NCBI RefSeq assembly: GCF_025370935.1
Contig: NC_133492.1
Span: 16,912,212 to 16,976,211 of the forward strand
Source of the DNA: Choristoneura fumiferana
Lineage: Eukaryota; Arthropoda; Insecta; Lepidoptera; Tortricidae
DNA: 64,000 nucleotides
Reading direction: 5' to 3'
Positions within the stretch are counted from its first letter, which is position 1; every line of letters begins with the position of its first letter. The translations under genes were made by a program, and so were the position numbers. The notes below the pieces were generated by a model that saw only the letters and a list, made by a program, of their open reading frames with translations, searched no databases and was not told where the DNA came from. Below, in pieces: positions 36,901 through 48,900 of the stretch.

Positions 36901-39900
36901 CGCTTTATTGCATGATACCTTTATTCAGTGCCCATGAAATTGGAAATTATCAAGCGTGTAGAATAATAGTGAATTTTGCACTTTGCGTTTAAAAATGTAT
37001 TTTATGTGTCGACGTCTTTGACGATTTAAGAGACGGTTTTTAAATGAAGGGTACAAAATCACCGATACCTACAAATAATTTTTATAATTTATTTTTTAAT
37101 CTTAATTTTATGTTTCACGTTTTTAATTTCAATTACCCTTCCTTTTGGCTACGCCGTAGTCGGGTAAAAATGATTAAGTTCCCATATACAATTTTACCAC
37201 ATTTTTCACTCACCTACGATTTTTTCGAGACAGAAACTATCCTATGTCTGTGTCTATATCCAGGGCCTAATCTACTTCCATATCAATTTCATCTTCATTG
37301 TTTTAGCGAGTTAGGCGTGAAGAGGTAAGAGACAGATGGATGTTTGCTTACGTTCGCGCTTCTAAAATGAAGCTAAAGGTAAGGTAAATCAGTCATGTCT
37401 AAAAAAATTAAAGTCATTATGTTGACGGATGGTAGGTACAGTCCACCATCTTACTCACTAACCCTGCCACCAAGCAGCAGTATTTACTCTGCTATGTTCC
37501 GGCGGTAAGTAAGATAATCAGTAAAGTTATGTCCACGTCCTTTTGGCACTTGTCCCACCGCCGACGAGCAGCGAGAAGCGAGTGTTTTGTATAAACATTT
37601 TATCGCTTTTGTCGTGCGAAAAACTTTAAAAATTTTGGATAATTGCTTGCTGTTCTACGCTTCACAGCCTTGGTTATTAAATTTGATAATCACTAAATAA
37701 TTTATTGAATCAGGCGTTACTTTGCGGAGGTATATCAATGAACTAAAAGAATTTCCTTGCTCACCCGCGACCTTACNNNNNNNNNNNNNNNNNNNNNNNN
37801 NNNNNNNNNNNNNNNNNNNNNNNNNNNNNNNNNNNNNNNNNNNNNNNNNNNNNNNNNNNNNNNNNNNNNNNNNNNNATGCCTTCCCCATTATACCCTTTT
37901 TATAAGCATATACCGGGTGTGAGGCCTGTAATACGAGCAAAAAATTAAAATATAAGATCCTCCTCGTCAAACTGAGCAACATTAGTTCAGCGACTTTAAA
38001 AAATAATTGAGTCCTTGAATCTTCCATTTTTCATACAAATTAAGTACTGCTATCAATGTACGCCATCCTAGAACCCAACTGACATCGCCTGTCACGCTAC
38101 AAACATCAAGCATTTTGCTTTACATTGCTTCTTCGAATAAACTTAAAAGTGTAATAAAAAAAAAAACTATTTTTAAAAGTCGCTAAATTAATGCTGTTCA
38201 GTTTGACGAGTATGATCTATGTTTTAATTATTAGCTCATAGTACAGGCCACACCCGGTATATAGTTTACAAAAATCTGCTTCTTAATAAAACTAGCTGCA
38301 AGCCAGATTTATTACGATCCGTTCAGTAGTTTTTGCGTGATACAATTAACAAACACACACGGAACAGTCATGATCTTTTGTACTTACAACACCTAAGTAG
38401 GTATCTCTGAAAGAGGAAGTAGTTAGGTATATAAAAAGAATCCACTGGAAAATACGATTTTTGAACCGTTTCATCCAGTGAGAATGTTATAAACTTGTAA
38501 CAAAAATACCATGAAAAACGACAATGTAACCCCAATTTAACCAAGATCGCACAGAAAGTTCTTATTTACGATCCCAACAAAAAATGCAAATGCAACTGTC
38601 TCAATTAGCGTTAATACGACTCCGGAGGGCGGTAATGTGTTTAACAGCAATTAAACATCACATTCAATTCCTGCGCAGCCGAGTGAAAAACAAACAGAAT
38701 CGCGGGGCGCGACGTCACCGCCACGGTAAACAACGCTTCGGATAGTTAATTTATCTTTATTAGATCTTGGGCGAAATTGNTGAATGCTTACTGGATCACG
38801 TAAAATGTCACAATGACAGGTTCTATGGCCTAGGAATCAAATTGGTATACGTAAAATTTGTAGTTAAATTTCAATACGATATGACGTCATGACAAGTTTC
38901 ATCATGATAGATAGCTCCTTGCAACACGTGAATAAGTTAAGTACCCAGCTGAATGACGTCAGCAAAATGATAGGAAGGTTACTGAACTCATTGTATGCTA
39001 ACTCGTATTTGAGTGGGTATTTTTTTCACTTTATACCTTAGGGAACTGCGCTTTTCCTGGTTTGAAATTTCAAGATACGTGAGCGGTGTCGTATTACTTG
39101 TCCTTTTAAGTCTGTATTTAGGGGTTAACCTGTAGAACAACTGAATATAAATAGTAGATTAGTCTAATTTAGTACTGTCTAAAGGGCTTATATCAATACA
39201 TCCGTCTAAAAACCAGATTTCTTTCTTTTTTTTTTCTTCTAAATGGCATTGTAATTTTATTTTGACAGAAGCAAAGAATATATAATAATACAGAAGTGGC
39301 GGGTGGCGCATCTGCAAGATCGATCAAACAATCACAAAAACCAAAAATAGTAGGATAGCAACTTGGGTGATATTTGTAAATATTTCTGTCGGTGTGTTAG
39401 AGAATGTCTTGAATTCGTGTGGTAGCAATGGCAATTCTTCACAGAATCCCAGCTCCGTCCTCCCAGCCAAGGGCTTTAATTTCTATCTTTTATTAGTTAT
39501 AATTTATATCGTATTTTCGGTCGTGGTTCAAACCCCGGCTCGCACCTCTTGAGTTTTTCGAAATTCATGTGCGGGATTACATTTGAAATTTACACCACGA
39601 GCTGTGCGGTGAAGAAAAACATCGTGGGAAAACCTGCACAAACCTGCGAAGCAATTCAATGGTGGCGTGTGAATTCCCAATCCGCACTGGGCCCGCGTGG
39701 GAACTATGCCCAAGCCCTCTTGTTCTGAGCAGAATTTAAATTCCGGATTTGACTGAATTCCCGTAAGAATTCCCAAAAACTACATCACGGTCTTTATTGA
39801 TATTATCATAAACCATAGTGGCAAATTTCATGACTAACATCCATCTGATGGATTTTGAGATTTTGTCCCGATCCCGTGGAATATCGGGATAAAATAACCT

Positions 39901-42900
39901 TTGTTTTATTCTAAATGTCTATTTACATAATAAATTTCATCCAAATCTGTTCAGATTTTAGCGTGACGGAGTAACAAACATACACCCACACATACTCACA
40001 AACTTTCACTTTTATAATATACGTAGGATTGAGAGTAGCGACAGTCTATTTAGTTTATCGGTTCATCGGATAAAAAATATGAAATTTGGTGCGGCTGCTT
40101 GTTACGCAACATCAATGAAATCCACGGTTTTGGAATCGCCACGGGAAGATTTGCAAGCTTACGGAATTTCTATTAAATTTAACTGTTTACTGCTGCGTGC
40201 GAAGTAGCAAGTAAATGCTAGCCTGAATAAAAGAGAAACCACAATACTCAAAAGAGGCCAAACACAAGAAATCATTTAAGAGGCTTGGCTCGGAACACAT
40301 ATCCGCCTTTGTCAAGAAAAGATAAGGAAAAGATAAACTAAAATCTAACAAACAATGTAGTATCGAGCAAAATGGGCATCGCAAAATAACTCACTCAGAC
40401 GTTTTCCTGTAAACAAATAGATAGCACCGAAGTTGGGACCACGTCATTAATTAACCCCCAAAATCAACAGACCAACAACCCATTTAATAGTTTAATGAAA
40501 AATAAACAGCGCGCCAAAGCGAACGTTGGCCAAATGTTTTACCCAATTTATTTGGTCCACTAACCAGATACAGCCAATGTTTTGTTTGCGGCAAACAATA
40601 TCTGTTGTCCGCGTTACACTCGGACGGGTTTGTATTGAGTTTAGGTATCGGTGAACGGGATTTACGGAGTTGGAAAAACACTGGGATATAAGGGAAGAGG
40701 CGCTATTTAGCGACCACTGTATTGTGCTGGCTCGGAGTTTCTTTGCGCGATAGAAGCCGGAATACGGAAATCCGCCGAGAAAATAAAGTCATCGACATAG
40801 CGAAGCGTATGCATTTGAAGTGGCATGGACGGCCACATCGGCTCGAAGAACAGATGACCGTTGAAGTAGAAAAGTTCTTAAAAGTGAGGCCTTTATTCAA
40901 CAGCTGCAACGTCTTCCAGCTGATGATGACGACGATGATAATGGATTGTACTATCGTCGTAGTCTCATCTTCGCAGCTTATTGAGTTAGTTGGGCTGAAT
41001 ACTTCTGCAAATATTTCATCTAAATTTTCTGTTTCAAGCCTTTCCTTGAAATGTGCGTAGAAAAGCATGTTGCCCAAACGTGGAAGATTGACATTGCAAC
41101 TTGAGCGCGAATCAGCTGGTTACCGAAGCGTCAAGGAAATCCCCTAATCGGCTAGTCAGCTAATCGGCAAAGTCACATCACTATAAACAGGACATTTTCA
41201 AATTTTACACGTTCGAGACATACATGGGACTTAGGTAAAAGGATTCGCCCGTCATTTGCATGGCGTGCATGTAATACATGCATTGCTTGCAGAAGAGAAA
41301 TGATAGCTTGGCAGCTAACTCGCTGTTTATATGCAGCTGCAGTCTGCATGAGCAGTGTATTAGTGTCTCGTAGGTCGATGCAAACATGTCTTGTAAATAT
41401 TACATTGTTGAAGCTACGTGTTTGCATACAAATTTTGTAGTAACGTTATAAAAAGGTAGTGTACAAAGGATCATCAAATATTGTATTTGTATTAGCGACT
41501 CGTCCCGGTTTCGCAGGAAGACAACTTTGAAAAAACGAGTAAAAAAAAAGGTTTTTTATAGAATTTTATTTCGCAGATAATATTTCATGTATTTATTTAG
41601 TCGACAATTTGTAGTACTGATTAATATTATATATTAGTTACATACATTTAGTCGTAGATTTTTTATTTCGACTATTATTCTTTCAACGACTATCTTCATG
41701 AATGAGACATATTTCGCAGAAATGTTATTCAATGAATTTATTTCTTTTCTCTTTTTTTTTATTCGACTTTATCAAACAGTAGAAATATTTTTAACGAAAA
41801 CTGCTCGTTTTTTTATATGGTGCGATCAGCACCAACTAAAAGTGGTTAGGTTAGGTTAGAACTGCGACCTCGACATATGTTTTATTAAAAATATTATTAA
41901 CTAAATAATATGAGGATAAAAATATTTATTCTTATGTATTTTAGAAATGTATGTATTTAAGGAAACCAGTTTTTTATTTTAGTTATTTCTTCTTTTACAT
42001 TTAATGTAATATTTTGTTATGTTATTTCTTCTTTGTTATACTTATAATTGAATAAAAATATTTTGACTAAGAGCGAAATTCTTTCAGCGCCTCTAAAATT
42101 CAAATTCAAAGTTGAGTACCAACTACTCAATCAGAGTCATTGTTCTGTTGCCGGCCTTTGAAGAAAGTATAAGCGCTTTTCTTGAAAGCCCGATGCCATA
42201 GTTGTCTGTATTACAGTCACTTGCCACATACGGTATATGGCAAGTGACTGTAATGGTATGTGACATACCTCATTGTCTTTGTCAGCATCCTTGATGTGCT
42301 GCGCGATGAACCTAACGCTCTGGAGCGCAGCTGCCACTTCTGGGAGACAAGTGGCGTGGCAGCATGTTTCTCTGATTCAGTCACTGTCACCAAAATTAAC
42401 TCTATGGTTTATTTCGATATGCAAAGAATTAAAGAAAGAAAAAAAATATTCCCAACACCGACACAAGAATAGTATTAAGTACAAATACACAACATGAAGG
42501 AAGTATGTGTCATTGCGGTTGTGAATCGGACTCTGGTTTGATTCTTTGCTGGAGCAGATATTATTATGAAGAATGTTTGGTTTCGAGTCTTGGCTGTTCA
42601 ATATTATAATGTATGCGGCTTTAATAGCGCTAGGGTCACTATAGTTGTGCTAGGGTCACTATAGTGGTGCTAGGGTGCTTACCAGAAGGCCTTTGGTGAG
42701 CGCCAGCGGCGAGCATATCATCTTCAGGGTTGGGAGACTTCCTGTAGTCACCGTTGTCGCTGTTCTTCGCGTCACCGAAAGCATCTGTCAGGCTGTCGCG
42801 GCTGAGAAGACAAACTCGAATTAGGACAGCAGACGAAATAGATTAGGTACGTACTAGGGACGTAACGGATAGTTTGGCTGGATTCTGGACGGATATTCGT

Positions 42901-45900
42901 TGCATCTGTAGAACCTAAGTGCACGAATAATTTGGATTGAAGTAAATTGTTCAGATAGCACAGATTTTTAGGAAGGATACGGAGCTCTCTTGTATTTTTC
43001 TCGAAAAATCTATGCCTGTCGGCACGGGGGTGCGGTTACGCGGGGGGCGCCACCATCATGAACACTATGAAAAAGTTTTCCGACAAGATCGAAACTATAG
43101 TCGGATCATTCCTGACTTTAAGCATTGTTTCCACCAGAGATGTGCGAGGATGTGTTGCGAGGAATACGTTTTTAGGGTTCCGGAGCCAAAATGGCAAAAA
43201 CGGAACCCTTATAGTTTTGCCATTTCTGTCTGTCTGTCCGTCCGCGGCTTTGCTCAGGGACCATCAATTCTAGAAAGCTGTTATTTTGCACGGATACTCG
43301 TATAATAATATGTATATGTAAACTATGCCGACAAAATGGTAAAATAAAAAAAAAATAAAAAAAAAAATTAAGTTTGGCACCTCACACGCATGTAAAGTGG
43401 TGGTGATTTTTTTTCTCATCCAACCGTGTAGTGGGGGTATCGTTGGATAGATCTTTTAAAAAAAACCATTAGGAGTTTGCTAAGAAGATTTTCGATTCAT
43501 TGATTTTTTTGTGAAATATTCAACTTTTAAAGTGCAAATTTTAATTAAAATCGAAAATTAAGAACTGGTTGTAGCCAATATGTACTACCGCTGTAGGTCT
43601 TATATTAAATAATAAATATTCATGGGACACTTGACACCAATTGACCTAGTCCCAAACTAAGCAAAAGCTTGTGTTAACTATGGACACTAGGCAACGGATA
43701 AACATACTTATATAGATAAATACGATACTTAAATACATATTAAAAACATCCAAGACCCGTGAAACAAACATTCGTATATATTATACAAATATCTGCCCCG
43801 GTCGGGATTCGAACCCGGGACCTTGCTTCGTAGTCAGGTTCTAAACCACTCAGCCATCCGGTCGTCAAAATATAGACGTCTTTATAGATGAACGGTTCAA
43901 ATATTTGACACATAATGCAACAGTATCGGCTTGCAGCATTGAAATACCTCGATGCATGGAAATGCTGTTAGCGCTATTAATTTTAGATTGAAGCGATGCC
44001 TCGTAGACACAGCCCCAATAGATCTCCGAAGCGATGCAAATAAATTCTTCGCAAATATTACAAATGTGAAAATTGTTTCTCTTGGTATGAGTGTTCTATC
44101 TTGACTTGCCACAAGCACTTCTCTATAGGATGATACATCCTACGGTCTGATCCATCTTTAAAAAAAAATATAAGCAAACCAGAGAAAAAATAGAGAAAGT
44201 AGAGAAATAAATTATTTTATGTGTATGTATTATGCGGAATAATAAATTTCTCTCCTCTCTTCTCTTCTCGCAAAAAATTTTCAGAAAGCACCACCAAAGG
44301 TAATCCCAGTTTAGACTTGCAAGATTAATTTATGCAAGTTGTATTACATTGTGAGGTCGTAAAGGGAATAACTTTAAAGTGGTCAATGGAGTGCAACATA
44401 AAGCTACTTGCACGATTCCTGCCGCAGGTCTAACCTGCGCTTAGCAAGTTTCTTAACACCTTGACCTATATTGATGAGATTTGACCAAACCATAGTTGAC
44501 ACAGAAAAGTACGTAGGCTTCGTTTTATCCTAATTCCTGAAAGATTCTGTGTTATATATTGCTATAAATAGAAAGATCTTGTTTATTTTTTCTTTGCGTA
44601 AAATTGCTGCATGAAATTTGGTTTGAAATGAAGTTTGCTTGCTAAAATTAAAATTGACAGCATTACCGTTAATACCAATGCGCAGCAAATTTCATGGTCC
44701 AAAAAACATGGTAAAAAACATGGTAATAATTAGGGCCCGAAATTTTTCGTGCGGCTATTGACGGATAGTAGGGAGAGAACACCGTTTTTCCGAACGCTTC
44801 CTCAAACTTTCCGATGATACGCACTTTTTTCAGCGGTCAATGATGAAAAAACTTTGAAATATCGGAAAGTTTAATCCATTTCAATTGCTTTATTGAAATC
44901 ACTATAATTACGAATACCTTTATATATTTTATAACTTGAGAAAACATCCCTCTGAGACCACTTAACTTTAGGTAGCTTGTTTGCCAACCCTTTGATAAAA
45001 TAAAAGATAAAATATTATTTAGTATTCCTTCAGTTCTTACCATAGTCAATTTAAAGTATTTTATAATAATATTCCAAGCAAAAGATATATTTACAATTAT
45101 GTATTAAAGTTACAACATAATTAAAAAAACATCTATTTGTCGATAACAATGATAAAAAGCGATGCTGTCTCCCTCCCTACAATCTGTCAATAGCCGCACG
45201 CAAAATTCCGGGCCCTAGTAATATCTCATACAAGAAAAATACCAAGTAATAAAAAATAATTTAGATCATCACCCTCGCTTCCCTTAAGCGAAGGAAGAGC
45301 ACACCCTCCAGCCAGTTTTTAAACTTGAATAACTAGCCAAGTTACTCAAACCAAAACATCTCTTTCACATCATATGCACTTACCTCATCTCAAGTTCGTT
45401 GGTGTATCCATTAGAGACGAAGGTATCGTCATAGTCGGGGAGGGAGTACTTGGTACGTCGCATCATCAGCAGCTTTGGCATGAGCTGGAGGAACAGCTTC
45501 TTCATCCAGGGTGACATGGTGTGAGTTGATGGTGACCTGGGAGGACGTTAAGAGTTATGCGGGTAACAGGCACAGATTGATGAAAAATATGCTATGGAAT
45601 AATGTACCGTCGATATTGTTGCCATTTATAAAGAATAGACAAAATACTTAATCAAAAGCCCCGTTAGCATCTACTCTGTATCTACGGAAGGCGAAAAAAC
45701 TATATATTTTCTCCGATGCACTTTTTTATCATTTGCTCTTAGTACAAACTTTTAAAGTACGGGCTGTTAGTGGTCACTCAAGACAATAAAACTTGTTGTA
45801 GCATGTTTTAGAATGACGTTGAGAGATACATGCGAGGTTGGCCATAGTAAGTTTAGTTTTAAAAATTCTATCGCAGAGTGCACTATTGTGCACTCTATTG

Positions 45901-48900
45901 AGTTGACCTCGTGAATTGTGTTTATGTATAAGAGAAGGCTTGGGTCTTTATTTTAAAATTTGGCGTTTGAGATCGAGTGTCTTCAAGCGGTTTTCTTCAA
46001 AAATGCCAACCGATCTAATGGTACAGCGCCACAAAAATTTGTTTGAAGCAAACTCCTCCCAACCTTTAGGGTCCAATACCTTGGGATTTAATGTGTCTCT
46101 TGAGGACGTCTAATTTAAAAGAATCTTGACCCATCAAAACACCTTGTTAAAATTTAAAGATCAGCCATCCACGTCTCCCATACACTGAAATAATTGGGCG
46201 CTTCTCCAGTCTAGCGCAATTCGGCGCGACAAATTATTCCAACTAATAGCTTTTATCGCGCGATCTGCGCCGTATATCACGCGTCCTATTATTGTAACGA
46301 CAAAATAACAATGCGAGCTGTAATTTATGTCGACGCCATTCACAGTTGTGATGCAGTTGCCTGAGCTTAAAATAGCAGTTAGGTTTTGAATTTTGTGATA
46401 CATTTTAACAGCCTACATACTCGTAATTATTAAATCATCCACACTCATCTCATCCCAGCCTATATACGTCCCACTGCTGGGCACAGGCCTCCTCTCAGAA
46501 CAAGAGGGCTTGGGCCATAGTTCCCACGCGGGCCCAGTGCGGATTGGGAACTTCACACGCACCATTGAATTGCTTCGCAGGTTTGTGCAGGTTTCCTCAC
46601 GATGTTTTCCTTCACCGAAAGCTCGTGGTAAATTTCAAATGTAATTCCGCACATGAATTTCGAAAAACTCATAGGTGCGAGCCGGGGTTTGAACCCACGA
46701 CCCTATGCTTGAGAGGCGATAGGTCAAACCACTAGGCCACCACTGCTTTAGGAGTTTTATACGGACACCATCATGAACAAAAGGGATATCTTCGTTATAA
46801 AAGGTAACTCAAAAATTGTTGTTCCGTTCAGCACGCATTGCTTTTATCATCACCATCATCAACATATCAGCCGAAGGCTGTCCACTGTTGGACATAAGTC
46901 TTCCCATAGACCTCCAATTGCTTCAGTTGGAAGCGGCCTGCATCCACCGTGAACCCGCGGCTTTAACCAGGTCATTCGGCTATTTCGATCGGGGATATCT
47001 TTATGCTCGAAAATATATGAATACGCATTTAAGAGTACAATACAGTCGTGTTCAGATATTTTTAAGTATCTACACATCTCTGATGTTTAGGATGTTACTG
47101 TACCTCAAAAAGAATGTCTGAATTCACGCGACCCAATATGATTGAGTATTTTAGAAGCCTAATAAAATTCCACTTGTGTTTAATTTATGTAAGAAGATAA
47201 AAACATAAATTATCCATAATTAGAAAGAATAAAGAAAGAAAGAAAGAAGACATTTATTCACTAACACAGAAGACACACATAGATATACAGTAAAATTTAC
47301 ACGAATGAAAATATTAAATACATATACACAATTTTGTGTGTGCCCCGCGAAAGTGAATTACATGAACATATGGCTGATACATTTCTTACCCAGCGTACTG
47401 GCATCACAATCCAACAGTTTTCAGTTCAATTGTTCCTTCTATTTATTCTTTGTCTAAGTATTCTCTTTTCAAATACTTAAAATTAAAAAAATACGATGCG
47501 TTCAAACTTCGAATCATTTTAAGCACGTGACCCGTGCATCGAGGTCCTTTAAAGCGTAGAGCGGCCATATTTCAAAACTATTGTTCCGTTATCGAAGTGA
47601 CAATGCAACAATGAGCCAAGATTTATGTTGGCCTTTATTTAGGTCCAGTTTAAGGCCGGCCGTTTTATGAAAACTATTTTTATCAGACGTGTTGCTCCGT
47701 AAATTAAAAACGTTGCATATTTATACAAAGCGTGGAAGCGCGGAAGTTATTAAAAAAAAATATGAGGTTTTTGCTCACTTAGGGTTCCGATTGGTTTTAT
47801 TCAGAGGGTTTAGTAGAGGTAATATTTAAATTATAAAAAAACATCTAAACCAATAAGGAGCAACAGCGTCTTTGTAAATAGCCTAGGTATAGTAGTCCAC
47901 AGACTATAGTGTCTGCAGGACATTAGGCCTTCTCCAATGATCGCCATTGCGCCCTGTCCTCGGCCTTTCGCAGATCATCACTCCACTTGGCCGAAGGGCG
48001 TCCTACACTACGTTTTCCGAGACGCGATATGTAAGGAGAACCTTATACTACCTACCACAGAAAATGATGCCCCAGAAATCAAATTGACTGTTTGTACCTT
48101 AAGATAATAGTACTAGCTATTCACATGCAGTTCAAATGAAGGCTTCTGATCAACTTTTTTTTTCTCCATACATAGACGCTCCACCCTAATTCACATGCAG
48201 TTCAAATGAAGGCTTCTGATCAACTGTAAAATAAGCCTTAATACGTACGATGCAGTAAAGTTCGTATTCGCATACGAGAGCCATGATAATATAAATCCTT
48301 CTATTGTTGGCGCTTTATTGCATGATACCTTTATTCAGTGCCCATGAAATTGGAAATTATCAAGCGTGTAGAATAATAGTGAATTTTGCACTTTGCGTTT
48401 TAAAATGTATTTTATATGTCGACGTCTTTGACGATTTAAGAGACGGTTTTTAAATCATCATCATCATCATCCAGCCTATATACGTCCCACTGCTGGGCTG
48501 CTGGGTTTTTAAATGAAGGGTACAAAATCGCCCATACCTACACATAATTTTTATAATTTATTTTTTAATCTTAATTTTATGTTTCACGTTTCTAATTTCA
48601 ATAAGGTACCTACCCTTCCTTTTGGCTACGCCGTAGTCGGGTAAAAATGATTAAGTTCCCATATACAATTTTACCACATTTTTCACTCACCTAGGATTTT
48701 TTTCGAGACAGAAACTATCCTATGTCTGTGTTTCTATATCCAGGGCCTTAATCTACTTCCATATCAATTTCATCTTCATTGTTTTAGCGAGTTAGGCGTG
48801 AAGAGGTAAGAGACAGATGGCTGTTTGCTTACGTTCGCGCTTCTAAAATGAAGCTAAAGATAAGAATTAAAGTCATTATGTTGACGGATGGTAGTTACAG

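Larger units (their letters stand above)
27457..37709. repeat. ~10.3 kb duplicated segment, copy 1
   Basis: Colinear and near-identical with 38783-49160 over its whole length, including nAChR exons 8-10 and shared older repeats (SINE at 32221, LINE fragments). It starts at AATGCTTACTGGATCAC and ends at GATAATCACTAAATA. Private to this copy are insertions at 34474-34544, 35181-35510, about 35630-35798, and an element at 37701 running into the N gap. Most other differences are single-base indels and SNPs. Confidence 0.95.
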
